This document shows positions 1-10,853 of a DNA stretch of 64,000 nucleotides, piece by piece (positions within the stretch are counted from its first letter, which is position 1; each line of letters begins with the position of its first letter). This stretch comes from Bradyrhizobium sp. ORS 285 (lineage in GTDB: Bacteria; Pseudomonadota; Alphaproteobacteria; Rhizobiales; Xanthobacteraceae). The notes beneath the pieces are model-generated. The model did no database searches. It saw only the letters and a program-made list of their open reading frames with translations, and was not told where the DNA came from. The stretch spans positions 620,001 to 684,000 of the forward strand of contig NZ_LT859959.1 of assembly GCF_900176205.1 (NCBI RefSeq). Direction: 5' to 3'. The translations under genes were made by a program, and so were the position numbers.

Positions 1-262
1 CAACAAATGGCAGGGCCGCAACGTCTCGCGCTGGCAGAACAAGGAGTATGACGATCTCTACAACGAGCTGCTGCGCGAGCTCGATCCGGTGAAGCGCGCC
101 GCGCTCTACATCAAGCTCAACGATCTCGTCTGCGCGGGTCGCCATGTGCTGCCGGAGCTCAACCGTCCGCGTGTCAGTGGCGTCCGCAAGGGCCTGCAGA
201 CCCATTCCTCGGGTTGGGACAACGATCTCTGGCAACTGCCCAACTGGTATCGCGAGAGCTGA
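1..262 (+). CDS. Peptide/opine ABC transporter substrate-binding protein, C-terminal fragment
   Basis: The frame is open from the left edge (first full codon at base 2) and stops with TGA at 260-262, giving the last 86 residues of a family-5 solute-binding protein (SBP_bac_5). It closely matches the C-terminus of the next gene: both contain QGRNV, RWQNKEYD, ELDPVKRAA, IKLNDLV, VLPE and SGWDNDL in the same order and spacing. In this family the protein binds oligopeptides, opines or similar solutes in the periplasm and delivers them to a Dpp/Opp-type permease. The two genes look like a tandem duplication feeding one importer. The N-terminus lies outside the window. Confidence 0.9.
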   Translation, partial: NKWQGRNVSRWQNKEYDDLYNELLRELDPVKRAALYIKLNDLVCAGRHVLPELNRPRVSGVRKGLQTHSSGWDNDLWQLPNWYRES

Positions 263-351
263 GTGCGATCAGCACCACGCGCAAATCGCGCATGGTGTTC
301 CGCTACGGTTGTTGATGTAGTTCCATTTTCCGGGGCCGCTCCGCAGCAAAT

Positions 352-379
352 GATTGTCGCACTGCAAGGTGCGACAATC
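352..379. promoter_or_regulatory. Perfect 11-bp inverted repeat upstream of the substrate-binding protein gene
   Basis: GATTGTCGCAC at 352-362 is followed by the 6-nt spacer TGCAAG and its exact reverse complement GTGCGACAATC at 369-379. It lies between the two paralogous binding-protein genes, about 140 bp before the second start codon. No T-tract follows directly, so it looks more like an operator or RNA-processing hairpin than an intrinsic terminator. A run of seven T lies further on (about 482-488) without a convincing stem. The rest of 263-517 shows no gene. Confidence 0.45.
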
Positions 380-517
380 GATCCATTCCTTCTTGCGAAA
401 TTGGCCCGGATTCTGCTTTGACAGTCGCTTCGAAGGCTGATCCAATTTTGTGCAGCTCTGCGCTGATGCATCGCGGGGCGCTTTTTTTGGCATCAGCAAC
501 ACCTTGGAGCCGATTGA

Positions 518-2311
518 ATGAACGAGCGTGACCTCCGTAACCAGATCGCTGATGTCAAAGCGGGACGCCTGTCGCGGCGCGATTTTGTGCAGCGGATGAT
601 CGCGGTGGGGCTCACCGCGCCGATGGCCGGCGCGATGCTCTCTTATTCCGGCATCGCGGTTGCCGCCGACGCCATTCCCTACAAGCCGACCAAGGCCGGT
701 GGCGGTGGTCCGCTCAAGCTGCTGCTGTGGCAGGCGCCGACGCTGCTCAATCCGCATTTCGCCATCGGCACCAAGGATCAGGAAGCCTGCCGCCTGTTCT
801 ACGAACCGCTCGCCGGCTGGGACAAGGAGGGCAACCTCGTCCCGATCCTGGCGGCCGAGATTCCCAGCAAGGAGAACGGCGGTCTCGCTGCGGACGGATT
901 GTCCGTGACCTGGAAGTTGAAGCCCAACGTGAAATGGCACGACGGCAAGCCATTCACCGCTGACGACGTGATCTTCAACTGGGAATACGCCAACAATCCC
1001 GAGACCTCGGCGGTCTCGATCGGCAGCTACAAGAATATCAAGGCGGTCGAGAAGATCGACGACCTGACCGTCAAGCTGATCTTCCCACAGCCGACGCCGT
1101 TCTGGGCCGACGGCTTCGTGGCCTCGTTCGGCTGCATCATTCCCAAGCATCACTTTGCGGACTATATCGGCGCGAAGTCGCGCGAGGCGCCGGCCAACCT
1201 GAAGCCGATCGGCACCGGCCCCTATATGTTCGTCGACTTCAAGCCGGGCGACACCGTCGCCGGCAAGCGCTTCCCGGACTACCACGTAGCCACGCAGCCT
1301 TATTTCGACACTGTCGAGATCAAGGGCGGCGGCGACGCAGTGTCGGCAGCGCGCGCGGTGTTGCAGACCGGCGAATATGACTACGCCTATAATCTACAGG
1401 TCGAGGACGAGATCCTGGTCAAGCTCGAGGCCGGCGGGCAGGGCAAGGCCGATCTCACGCTGACGGGGCACATCGAATATATCGGCCTCAACGTCACCGA
1501 TCCCAACACCGAGGTCGACGGCGAGCGCGCCAGCCTCAAGACCAAGCATCCGCTGTTCTCCGATCCCGAGGTGCGCAAGGCGCTCAACCTCCTGATCGAC
1601 CGCGCCTCGGTACAAAAGTTCATCTATGGCCGCGCCGGCGTCGCGACGCCGAACTTCCTCAACAATCCCGAGCGCTTCCGCTCGAAGAACAACACCTTTG
1701 AATTCTCGATCGAGAAGGCCAACCAGATTCTCGACGCGGCCGGCTGGAAGAAGGGCTCCTCCGGCATCCGCGAGAAGGACGGCAAGCAGCTGAAATTCGT
1801 GTTCCAGACCTCGATCAACGGTCCGCGCCAGAAGAACCAGGCGATCATCAAGCAGGCCTGCCAGAAGGCCGGCATTGACGTCGAGCTGAAGTCGGTCGTG
1901 GCCTCGGTGTTCTTTTCCTCTGATGTCGCCAACCCCGACACCTACTCGCATTTCTACTGCGACATGCAGATGTACCAGACCACGATGCCGCAGGCCGATC
2001 CGCAGTTCTTCATGAACCAGTTCACCTCGTGGGAATGCGCCACCAAGGAGAACAAGTGGCAGGGCCGCAACGTCTGCCGCTGGCAGAACAAGGAGTATGA
2101 CGAGACCTACAAGCTGGCGCAGAGCGAGCTCGATCCCGTCAAGCGCGCCGCGCACTTCATCAAGCTCAACGACCTCGTCGTGCGCGACAATTACGTGCTG
2201 CCGGAGATCAACCGGCTTAACGTCATCGGCGTCAAGAACGGCATGGTCCTGTACAAGAGCGGCTGGGACAACGACCTCGCGTTCATCGCGACCTGGCATC
2301 GGGCGAGCTGA
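518..2311 (+). CDS. ABC transporter substrate-binding protein, family 5 (SBP_bac_5), Tat-exported
   Basis: This 597-residue periplasmic binding protein belongs to the oligopeptide/dipeptide/opine class. The N-terminus carries SRRDF at about residues 19-23, followed by a hydrophobic stretch and an AVAA-type cleavage site near residue 50, which indicates Tat rather than Sec export. The mature part has the class-C binding-protein signatures, for example VTWKLKPNVKWHDGKPFTAD and PIGTGPYMF. It is followed after 41 bp by two permeases and two ATPases, so the complete importer is encoded here. The solute cannot be read from sequence. The start is the ATG at 518, which gives an intact Tat motif. A paralogue ends just upstream. 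Confidence 0.95.
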   Translation: MNERDLRNQIADVKAGRLSRRDFVQRMIAVGLTAPMAGAMLSYSGIAVAADAIPYKPTKAGGGGPLKLLLWQAPTLLNPHFAIGTKDQEACRLFYEPLAGWDKEGNLVPILAAEIPSKENGGLAADGLSVTWKLKPNVKWHDGKPFTADDVIFNWEYANNPETSAVSIGSYKNIKAVEKIDDLTVKLIFPQPTPFWADGFVASFGCIIPKHHFADYIGAKSREAPANLKPIGTGPYMFVDFKPGDTVAGKRFPDYHVATQPYFDTVEIKGGGDAVSAARAVLQTGEYDYAYNLQVEDEILVKLEAGGQGKADLTLTGHIEYIGLNVTDPNTEVDGERASLKTKHPLFSDPEVRKALNLLIDRASVQKFIYGRAGVATPNFLNNPERFRSKNNTFEFSIEKANQILDAAGWKKGSSGIREKDGKQLKFVFQTSINGPRQKNQAIIKQACQKAGIDVELKSVVASVFFSSDVANPDTYSHFYCDMQMYQTTMPQADPQFFMNQFTSWECATKENKWQGRNVCRWQNKEYDETYKLAQSELDPVKRAAHFIKLNDLVVRDNYVLPEINRLNVIGVKNGMVLYKSGWDNDLAFIATWHRAS

Positions 2312-2352
2312 CGCGGCCCGCATGACCAGCCAGACATCGTAGGGGTGGAGCG

Positions 2353-3312
2353 ATGGGAAACTACCTTCTCAGGCGCCTCATCGTCGCTATCCCGAGCCTG
2401 CTCGGCATCAGCCTCATCCTGTTCGTGCTGCTTGCGCTGGCGCCGGGCGATCCGTTCGGCGAGCTCGCGAGCAATCCGAACGTGCCGCCCGAGGTGCGTG
2501 AAGCCTTGCGCATCAAGTTCGGGATGAACGATCCCGTGCTGGTGCGCTATGTGCGCTGGCTGGTCGCCATGTTCCAGGGCGATTGGGGCTTCTCCTTCGC
2601 CAGCCGCGTCAACGTCGACACGCTGATCCTGCAGCGGATCCCGACCACGCTCTACGTGGTCGGCACCGCGCAGATCCTCGCGCTCGCCGTGGCGCTGCCG
2701 GTCGGCGTGCTGGCGGCGCGGCGGCCATATTCGATCTTCGACCAGATCGCCAACACCTTCGCCTTCATCGGCTTCTCGCTGCCGACGTTCTTTACGGGTT
2801 TGCTGCTGATCCTGATCTTCAGCGTCAATCTCGGTTGGCTGCCCTTCGTCTATCGCGCCGATCTGCAGGCGACAGGATGGCAATGGTGGTGGGAGAGCAT
2901 CAAGCAGGCGATCATGCCGATCACCGTGCTCGGCCTCTACCAGGCCGCGTCCTACACCCGCTATGTCCGCTCGGCTGTGCTCGACGTCATCAAGCTCGAC
3001 TATGTCACGACGGCGCGCTCCAAGGGCCTCGACGAGCGCAAGGTGATCGTCAAGCATGTCGTACGCAACGCGCTGATCCCGGTGGTCACGCTGGTGGCGC
3101 TGCAGATGCCGACCGTGTTCGGCGGCGCCATCGTCACCGAGCAGATCTTCCGCATTCCCGGCATCGGCTCGCTGCTGATCAGCGCGATCCTCGCCAACGA
3201 TACGCCGGTCATCATGGCGGTGACCTTCGTGTTCGCCTGCCTCGTCGTCCTCTTCAACCTCATCGCAGACATTCTGTATGGCTGGCTTGACCCACGCATC
3301 TCCTTCCGTTGA
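2353..3312 (+). CDS. ABC transporter permease, DppB/OppB type
   Basis: This 319-residue inner-membrane permease belongs to the binding-protein-dependent transport family. The N-terminus (MGNYLLRRL...IPSLLGISLILF) is the typical DppB/OppB first membrane segment with the GDPF motif after it. About six hydrophobic segments can be seen. The cytoplasmic EAA loop that docks on the ATPase is at about residues 216-245 (TTARSKGLDE...RNALIP). It forms a heterodimer with the next permease. A purine-rich ribosome site (GGTGGAG) precedes the ATG. Its 3' end overlaps the next gene by 35 bp, as expected in a tightly coupled operon. Confidence 0.95.
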   Translation: MGNYLLRRLIVAIPSLLGISLILFVLLALAPGDPFGELASNPNVPPEVREALRIKFGMNDPVLVRYVRWLVAMFQGDWGFSFASRVNVDTLILQRIPTTLYVVGTAQILALAVALPVGVLAARRPYSIFDQIANTFAFIGFSLPTFFTGLLLILIFSVNLGWLPFVYRADLQATGWQWWWESIKQAIMPITVLGLYQAASYTRYVRSAVLDVIKLDYVTTARSKGLDERKVIVKHVVRNALIPVVTLVALQMPTVFGGAIVTEQIFRIPGIGSLLISAILANDTPVIMAVTFVFACLVVLFNLIADILYGWLDPRISFR

Positions 3313-4218
3313 GACGGCGCCGGTCGCCGCGTCGGCCAAACGGCGGTTCTCGCCCGGCCGCGACGCGCTCCGCCGCTTCCTCCGTCACCGTCTCGCGGCG
3401 GCCAGCATCGTCGTGCTGCTGCTGCTCGCGCTGTCGATCGTGCTCGGCCCGTTCCTGTGGCGGATTCCGATCAACGAGATCGACTTCACCGCGCGCCTGG
3501 CGCCGCCGTCCTGGGAGCACCCGTTCGGCACCGACGATCTCGGCCAGGACCTCCTGGCGCGCATGATCTATGGCGGCCGCATCTCGCTCGCGGTCGGCTT
3601 TGCCGCGATGGGCGTGGCGCTCTTGGTCGGCATCGTCGTCGGCGCACTCGCCGGCACCGCCAAGGGGCCGGTCGATGCCGCGCTGATGTGGCTGACCGAC
3701 CTGTTCCTGTCGCTGCCGCAACTGCCGCTGCTGCTCCTCATCATCTATCTGTTCCGCGACTTCCTCAAAGGCTGGCTTGGCCCTGAAGGCGGCGTCTTCG
3801 TGCTGATCGTGCTGGTCATCGGCGGCTTCCGCTGGATGCCCGTCGCGCGGCTGGTGCGCGCGCAGTTCCTGTCGCTGCGCGAGAAGGAGTTCGTCGAGGC
3901 CGCGCGCGCGCTCGGCGCGTCGAACCTCCGTCTCATCGTCCGTCACATCCTGCCGAATGCACTCGGACCGGTGATCGTCGCCGGCACCATCGACGTCGCC
4001 GCCGCGATCATCGCGGAATCGACCTTGTCGTTCCTCGGCCTCGGCTTTCCACCTGACATTCCGACCTGGGGCCGGCTGCTGTTCGACGCCAAGGATTATC
4101 TCGATATCGCGCCGCATTGGGCGCTGTTCGCCGGCGGAGCGATCTTCCTCACGGTCATCGCGATCAACTTCATCGGCGACGGCCTGCGCGATGCGCTCGA
4201 TCCGCGGAAGGTGATGTG

Positions 4219-4219
<1 letters not shown>
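3278..4219 (+). CDS. ABC transporter permease, DppC/OppC type
   Basis: This 313-residue second permease of the importer has the OppC N-terminal architecture: a cytoplasmic lead, then a membrane segment and the HPFGTDDLGQDLLAR motif typical of DppC/OppC at about residue 85. The EAA loop (EFVEAARALGAS...HILPNALGP) lies near residues 202-232. The ATG at 3278 overlaps the upstream permease by 35 bp; no better in-frame ATG follows before the first membrane helix. The stop codon overlaps the start of the first ATPase (TGATG at 4217-4221). Confidence 0.95.
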
Positions 4220-5228
<1,009 letters not shown>

Positions 5229-5229
<1 letters not shown>

Positions 5230-6227
5230 TGACCGAAGCTGTCACTGCTCCCGTTGCCCCATCGGCGGCGCTGCTCACGGTGCGCAACCTGACCAAGGCG
5301 TTCCCGATCAAGGGCGGGCTCTTGAAGCGCCAGATCGGCAGCGTCCGCGCGGTCGATGGCGTGAACTTCCACATCGAGCCGAGCGAGACGTTCGGGCTGG
5401 TCGGCGAATCCGGCTGCGGCAAGTCGACCACCGGGCGCTGCGTGCTCCGCCTGATCGAGCCGAGCTCGGGCGAGTTGACCTTCGAGGGCAAGGACGTGAT
5501 CTCGCTGTCAGGCGAGAGCCTGCGGGCGCTGCGCCGCGACATCCAGATCATCTTCCAGGACCCTTACGCCTCGCTCAATCCGCGCATGACCATCGGCGCG
5601 ATCATCGGCGAGGCGTTGACGATCCATGGGCTGGCGTCCTCGCGTCAGAAATACGAAGAGCGCATCGTCCATCTGCTCGAGACCGTCGGCCTGCAGGCCG
5701 ATCACATGACGCGCTATCCGCACGAATTCTCCGGCGGCCAGCGCCAACGCATCGGCATTGCCAGGGCGATCGCGGTCGAGCCGAAGCTGATCATCTGCGA
5801 CGAGCCGGTGTCGGCGCTCGACGTGTCGATCCAGGCCCAGGTCATCAATCTGCTCGAGGATCTGCAGCAGAAGTTCGGCATCGCCTATCTGTTCGTCGCG
5901 CACGATCTTTCGGTGGTCGAGCACATCAGCCGCCGCGTCGCGGTGATGTATCTCGGCCGCATCGTCGAGACCGCGCCGTCACGCCAGCTCTATTCGACGC
6001 CGAAGCATCCTTATACGGAAGCGCTGTTGTCGGCCGTGCCGATCCCGGACCCGAGCGTCAAGCGCAAGCGCGTCCGGCTCAAGGGCGAGGTTCCGAGCCC
6101 GATCAACCCGCCGTCCGGCTGTCACTTCCACACCCGCTGTCCCATCGCCAAGGATGTTTGCAGCAAGGAAGTGCCGCCGCTCAAGGCGAGCGACGAGGGG
6201 CATCTCGTCGCCTGCCATTTCCGGTAA
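5229..6227 (+). CDS. ABC transporter ATP-binding protein, DppF/OppF type
   Basis: This 332-residue second ATPase of the importer has Walker A GESGCGKS at about residues 59-66, Q-loop [12 protein letters not shown], signature [15 protein letters not shown] near 167 and Walker [13 protein letters not shown]. The C-terminal extension again carries a four-cysteine pattern (GCHFHTRCP...VC). It pairs with the preceding ATPase. The ATG at 5229 shares its A with the TGA of the upstream gene, so translation is probably coupled. It is the last gene of the operon; an inverted repeat follows. Confidence 0.95.
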
Positions 6228-6262
6228 TACGGTAGCGCCCAGCTTGGAGGTCAGCCCCGCTG

Positions 6263-6420
6263 TCACCCTCCCCTGGAGGGGGAGGGTCGGATCACATGGA
6301 GCGCAGCGCAATGTGATCCGGGGTGGGGTGATCTCTCCACTTGCACTGTGTTCCGCGGCTCACCCCAACCCGATCGCCCGCTTCGCGCGCGATCGACCCT
6401 CCCCCTCCAGGGGAGGGTGA
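6263..6420. repeat. Extragenic inverted repeat with exact 27-bp arms
   Basis: The left arm 6263-6289 (TCACCCTCCCCTGGAGG...) and the right arm 6394-6420 are exact reverse complements over 27 bp. Each arm is itself partly palindromic (CTCCCCTGGAGGGGGAG), and the 104-bp centre contains ATCACATGGAGCGC/GCGCAATGTGAT-like pairing. It resembles the extragenic palindromic elements common in Bradyrhizobium genomes. It sits between convergent genes and could act as a transcription barrier. Confidence 0.85.
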
Positions 6421-6464
6421 GACCGAGATCGCGGCGCGCGTCGTGGCCTCGCTGCCTCGGCGGA

Positions 6465-8450
6465 TCACGCCGCCTGACGGTCCGAAATCAGGGCCGTCAG
6501 GCGCGCGGTCTGCTCCGGATTGAGCGTGAACTGCACCAGCGCGGTGCGATCGCCGACGCGCGTGACCGTCCCCGGAAGGTCGGACACCATCCCGGCGATC
6601 GCGAGCGTGACCGGTGTGTTGATCGACAGGCGAACCGGAATCTGCTCGAGCAGCGCGCCGCCGAGCGACAAATTGCGCACGGACATGCTGATCTGGTCGC
6701 CATTCACCTGCAGCGTGCCGGGACGATTGATGTTGAGCCGGGTCGAGAGACGGCGGTCGACGTCGGCGGTGGAGGTCCGGATCACGCGCACCAGCTCGGT
6801 GCGCAGGCGCTGCACCTTTTCGGCCACCGTGGTCGAGCCGTCGCGGATGTCGGTAGACCGGCGGCCGGCTTCGCTCGCCTCGCGCGAGACTTCGGCGATC
6901 TGGCTCGCGACCTCGCGTGCGGCGGCCGACGTCTCCTCGACCGTGCGGGAGATCTCGATCGTGACGCTGTTCTGCGCCTGGATCGCATCGGCAATCCCCG
7001 AGGACACCGCTTCGACGTTGCGGATGACCTCGCCGATCGCCCCGATCGATGTCACCGAGGCGCGCGTCGAGTCCTGGATCTCCGCGATCTGCTGCGCGAT
7101 CTCGCTGGTCGCCTTGGCGGTCTGCTCGGCCAGCGACTTGACCTCGGAGGCGACGACCGCGAAGCCGCGGCCGGCCTCGCCGGCCCGTGCGGCCTCAATG
7201 GTCGCGTTGAGCGCGAGCAGGTTGGTCTGGCCGGCGATCTCGCTGATCAGGCTGGTCACGGCGCCGACCTTGTCGGCCGCTTCCGACAGCTTGGCGATCG
7301 TGGCCTGCGCCTCGGACGACGCGGCCACCGCCTTGCGGGTCAGCTCGCGCGAGGAGTTCACCTGGCCGGAGATTTGCGAGATCGATGCGGCGAGCTGCGA
7401 GGACGCCTTGGCGACAGTCTGGGTGGTGGCGAGCGCCTGCTCGGCCGCGGCTGCGACGCTGCTCGAATTGCGCTCCAGCGTCAGGGCGCTGTCGGTCATC
7501 GACTTGGCGTTGCCGGCCATCTGGCCGGTGCCTTCGGCAACCTCGCCGACCGCCTGGCTGGCAGCCTGCTCCACGGCCTCCGCCATCTCCTGCAGCGCCT
7601 TGGACTTGATGCGCTCGGCGACCTGGCGCTGCTCGTCCTCGAGCATCGCGGTCTGCCGCGCCTTCTCCTCGGTCTTCAGCCGGAACTGCTCGATCGAGCG
7701 CGCCATGTCGCCGAGCTCGTCGCTACGGGTCTGGCCCGGCAGCTTGATGTCGAAATTGCCGTGGCCGAGCTCGGTCAGCGCGCCGCTCATCGAGGCCAGT
7801 GCCGACGACATCCGTCGCGCGATGATCAAGGTGATCGATCCGATGATCAGCATCACGATCACGGCCGCAATGAACACGCTGCGCTTGCTCTCCCAGACCT
7901 GGGCCTCGAGATCGTCGACATAGACGCCGGTGCCGATGATCCAGCTCCAGGGCTCGAAGCCGGCGACATAGGACATCTTCGGCTGCGGCGCATCCTTGCC
8001 GGGCTTCGGCCACATGTAGTCGACCACGCCGGCGCCCTGGCGCTTCACCACGTCGGTCATTTCCACGAACAGCCGCTTGCCGGTCGGATCCTTGTTGTCG
8101 GCAAGGTTCTGGCCGTTCAGCTCCGGCTTGATCGGATGCATGACCATCTTCGGGGCCATGTCGTTGATCCAGAAGTAGTCGCCGCTGCCATAGCGCAGCT
8201 TGCCGATCCGCTCGGCCGCCTTCTTCTGCGCGACCTCGGGCGCCACCTTGTCGCGCGCGATCGCATCATATTCCTCGCGGGCAATGCTGACGGCGGTCTG
8301 CGTCAGATGGATCAGCTCGCTCCGCCGCTGGTCCTTGAGCGCGGTTTCCAGATTCTGGGTCTGTGTCGCCGCCAGCCCTGCGAGCCCGCAGAATGACAGT
8401 CCGATGATCGCGTAGATGCGGAGCGCGAGCGAGAAACGCGGCTGGGCCAT
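6465..8450 (-). CDS. Methyl-accepting chemotaxis protein with Cache sensor and C-terminal PilZ domain
   Basis: This 661-residue chemoreceptor has, in order: membrane helix 1 (about residues 8-30), a periplasmic single-Cache-like sensor containing the [15 protein letters not shown] stretch, membrane helix 2 (near 190-210), HAMP, a cytoplasmic signalling domain with the conserved hairpin tip ([19 protein letters not shown]...GRGFAVVA), and a C-terminal PilZ domain with RxxxR (RRLSTR) and NLSLGG. PilZ binds cyclic di-GMP in known members, so the receptor may integrate second-messenger level with ligand sensing. The ATG at 8450 was chosen because the longer frame begins with an unsupported TTG. 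It stands alone, without che genes nearby. Confidence 0.93.
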   Translation of the reverse strand: MAQPRFSLALRIYAIIGLSFCGLAGLAATQTQNLETALKDQRRSELIHLTQTAVSIAREEYDAIARDKVAPEVAQKKAAERIGKLRYGSGDYFWINDMAPKMVMHPIKPELNGQNLADNKDPTGKRLFVEMTDVVKRQGAGVVDYMWPKPGKDAPQPKMSYVAGFEPWSWIIGTGVYVDDLEAQVWESKRSVFIAAVIVMLIIGSITLIIARRMSSALASMSGALTELGHGNFDIKLPGQTRSDELGDMARSIEQFRLKTEEKARQTAMLEDEQRQVAERIKSKALQEMAEAVEQAASQAVGEVAEGTGQMAGNAKSMTDSALTLERNSSSVAAAAEQALATTQTVAKASSQLAASISQISGQVNSSRELTRKAVAASSEAQATIAKLSEAADKVGAVTSLISEIAGQTNLLALNATIEAARAGEAGRGFAVVASEVKSLAEQTAKATSEIAQQIAEIQDSTRASVTSIGAIGEVIRNVEAVSSGIADAIQAQNSVTIEISRTVEETSAAAREVASQIAEVSREASEAGRRSTDIRDGSTTVAEKVQRLRTELVRVIRTSTADVDRRLSTRLNINRPGTLQVNGDQISMSVRNLSLGGALLEQIPVRLSINTPVTLAIAGMVSDLPGTVTRVGDRTALVQFTLNPEQTARLTALISDRQAA

Positions 8451-8784
8451 GGATTGATCCGGAGAGGAGAGATGCGCGGCAATTTGCAACCGATTCTAAA
8501 AAATTGCCGTTTATGCGCAGTTAAATACAGGCGGTTCTCTACTACCGGATCGAGGCGCTCCTTACGTAGTTTTACGGTCTGCGGACTAACAATTGCTAAG
8601 TCTTCCCTCACCTCTTAGGCGGGTGGACGTTGATCGGCAGTCTGGCCAAAGCAGGCCACGCTGACATCTCCTTTCTGGAATTTAGTAGGCGCAACCTGAT
8701 GCCGGTCTCATTGACATCCAGCGCCGACGCGCACGCCATGGGGTTGACGCTGAGCACGGCTGTAATCGTGGAACGGAACAGTGC
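8451..8784. other. Gene-free spacer, with a hairpin at 8749-8789
   Basis: No convincing gene is seen; a short plus-strand frame starting at 8630 has no recognisable content. GCTGAGCAC at 8749-8757 and GTGCTCAGC at 8781-8789 form a perfect 9-bp stem around a 23-nt loop, overlapping the last codons of the feruloyl-CoA synthase gene. No T-tract follows on either strand. The part near 8451-8600 probably holds the chemoreceptor promoter. Confidence 0.4.
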
Positions 8785-10644
8785 TCAGCGCAGGCCGAGC
8801 CTGATCACATCTGGCGCAGCATCATCCTGCAGCCGTGCGACCAGGCCGGCGCGGCGGGAGAGAACGGCGCGCTGATTGATGTAGGCCTTGTCGGTAATCT
8901 CGCCGGCATCGAGCGATGGCGGCTCGGACATCAGCAGTGCACGTGTGGCATAGCGCGACGAGCCGACCGCTTCGGTGCGGAGCTTTGCGAGCCCTTGCGT
9001 GATGGCCTCGCGCACGGACGGATGCGCGAGTACGTCGCCGGCCGTCGCGGTGTCGGTCAAGCCGGCCTTGGTGCGACAGGCGGCGATGTTCGGCACGATC
9101 AGGAAGTGCACCTCGTCAGTGCCGTGGCCGGCGATGACGATGTCCTGCGCGAGCGGCGCCAGCGCGGCGATGCCGGCGACGCGCAGTGCGCCGACATTCA
9201 CCCAGGTGCCGGAAGACAGCTTGAAATCCTCGGTGATGCGGCCGTCGAAGAACAGTCCGCGCTCCGGGTGGTCGGGATCCGCCAGCTTCACGGCGTCGCC
9301 GATCTTGTAGAAGCCTTCCTCGTCGAACGCAGCAGCGGTGATCTCCGGCGCCTTCCAATAGCCCGGCATCACATTCGGCCCGCGGACGCGAACTTCGAGC
9401 TTCTCGCCGGTGGGGACCAGCTTGAGCTCGGTGCCGGGAATCGGCACGCCGATATTGCCGGCGCGCTCGGCAAAGAAGTGGCAGTCGGTCGCGAGCGGCG
9501 ACGTTTCGGTCGCGCCCCAGGCCGAGACCAGCGGGGCAGGGCGGCCGACCGTGGCCAGGCTCATCTCATTGAGCGCGTCCCACAGATTCTGCGGCAGCGC
9601 CGCCGCCGCATAGAGGATGCATTTCACGCCGGAGAAGAATTTCTTTCGCAGATCGTCGTCCGCCTTGAGCGCCGCGACCAGCATGTCGAAGCCGCGCGGC
9701 ACGTTGAAGTAGATCGTCGGCACCATGCTCCTGAGATTGGCGAGCGAGGTCTCGAACAGGCCGGGCGCCGGCTTGCCGCCGTCGATATAGATCGAGCCGC
9801 CATGGGCGAGCACCAGGTTGAAATTGTGGTTGGCGCCGAAGGTGTGGCTCCAGGGCAGCCAGTCGACGATCACGGGGCCGCCTTCGACCTCGCCCAGGAA
9901 GGTCCACAACTGGCTTTTGGCCTGCTGGCTCATCGTCAGCATCCGGTGCGTGTTGATCACCGCCTTCGGCTGTCCGGTCGAGCCGGAGGTGAACAGCAGT
10001 TTCGCGATCGTGTCCGGCGTGACCGCGGCGAAGGCACGATCGACCTCCGGGCCGGGCTTCGTGTTGAGCACCACCTGCAACGGCACCGAGTTCGTCCCCT
10101 CGCCATCCCCGCTGATGATCACCGCGCGGTGCAAGCCGTCGATCGCCGCCAGCGCGCGGGCGAACGGGCCGTGCCGAGCCACGAAGATGACGCCGGGATC
10201 GAGCAGGCGGATCATGGCCCTGATCTTCTCGTGGTCGGTCGACATCAACGAGTAGGCCGGCGAGATCGCACAGACGGGAATGCCGACATGCTGCGCGGCG
10301 AGCGCCAGCACCGCATGCGCAATGCTGTTGTCGGAGAGGATCGCGAGCGGACGCTCGGCGCTGAGGCCGTGCGCCAGCAGCCACGCCGCGGCGGCGCGGA
10401 CCTGCGTCAGCGTCTCGCCATAGGTGAGCCAGGTCCAGGTCTCGCCGCGGCGCTCGGCCAGGAATGTGCGGTCCGGCGCGCTGCGTGCCCAGTGCTCGAG
10501 CCATTCGCCGGTGCAACGGGCCGTGGGCTGCAGCTTCATGCGCGAGCGCAGAATGATCGCGCCGTCATCGCGCCTGATTGCCTCGATCGAGGGCGCGGCG
10601 AACATTGCAGGTTCAGAATCGAGGCGGCGCTCGGCGTTACCCAT
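8785..10644 (-). CDS. fcs: Feruloyl-CoA synthase (AMP-forming acyl-CoA ligase)
   Basis: This 619-residue adenylate-forming enzyme activates ferulate or related hydroxycinnamates to their CoA thioesters with ATP, the first step of phenylpropanoid side-chain degradation. The phosphate-binding motif LLFTSGSTGQPK lies near residues 215-226 and the acyl-activating motif VSAWGATETSP near 370. The conserved lead PTARCTGEWLEHWA with DRTFLAER is typical of the feruloyl-CoA synthase subgroup rather than of general fatty-acyl ligases. The usual partner genes (enoyl-CoA hydratase/aldolase, vanillin dehydrogenase) are not in the window. It is divergent from a MarR regulator, a common arrangement for hydroxycinnamate catabolism. 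Substrate is inferred from subgroup resemblance. Confidence 0.88.
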   Translation of the reverse strand: MGNAERRLDSEPAMFAAPSIEAIRRDDGAIILRSRMKLQPTARCTGEWLEHWARSAPDRTFLAERRGETWTWLTYGETLTQVRAAAAWLLAHGLSAERPLAILSDNSIAHAVLALAAQHVGIPVCAISPAYSLMSTDHEKIRAMIRLLDPGVIFVARHGPFARALAAIDGLHRAVIISGDGEGTNSVPLQVVLNTKPGPEVDRAFAAVTPDTIAKLLFTSGSTGQPKAVINTHRMLTMSQQAKSQLWTFLGEVEGGPVIVDWLPWSHTFGANHNFNLVLAHGGSIYIDGGKPAPGLFETSLANLRSMVPTIYFNVPRGFDMLVAALKADDDLRKKFFSGVKCILYAAAALPQNLWDALNEMSLATVGRPAPLVSAWGATETSPLATDCHFFAERAGNIGVPIPGTELKLVPTGEKLEVRVRGPNVMPGYWKAPEITAAAFDEEGFYKIGDAVKLADPDHPERGLFFDGRITEDFKLSSGTWVNVGALRVAGIAALAPLAQDIVIAGHGTDEVHFLIVPNIAACRTKAGLTDTATAGDVLAHPSVREAITQGLAKLRTEAVGSSRYATRALLMSEPPSLDAGEITDKAYINQRAVLSRRAGLVARLQDDAAPDVIRLGLR

Positions 10645-10830
10645 GGCGTGCCTCCGTCGCGTGAGCAGGAGCGCTGCCTGGCGATGTGGACGTCCACGAT
10701 CCGATTCGGAAGGCGCCGCGATCAGCTGGGTTGCGCCGCCGCATTGCTGTCGCAGTGCTGGCAGCGCTCGTCATCGATGACGGCATGGCCTTTTCCTCCC
10801 ACCTGTATTTGTTGTCCGCGAGACTAACAG

Positions 10831-10853
10831 AATAGTTGTAGTTTGCAATTATT
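10831..10853. promoter_or_regulatory. Candidate MarR operator in the fcs-marR divergent promoter region
   Basis: AATAGTTG (10831-10838) and CAATTATT (10846-10853) form a 7-of-8 inverted repeat around a 7-nt spacer. A second pair, GCAATT (10845-10850) and AATTGC (10866-10871), overlaps it. This AT-rich patch stands out in the GC-rich 287-bp intergenic region between the divergent fcs and MarR genes. The size and symmetry fit a MarR-dimer site; assignment is by position only. Confidence 0.45.

Noticed and set aside
8630..8875. Plus-strand frame of 81 codons overlapping the end of fcs
   Set aside because: It overlaps the conserved C-terminus of the feruloyl-CoA synthase in antisense and has no recognisable features or ribosome site.
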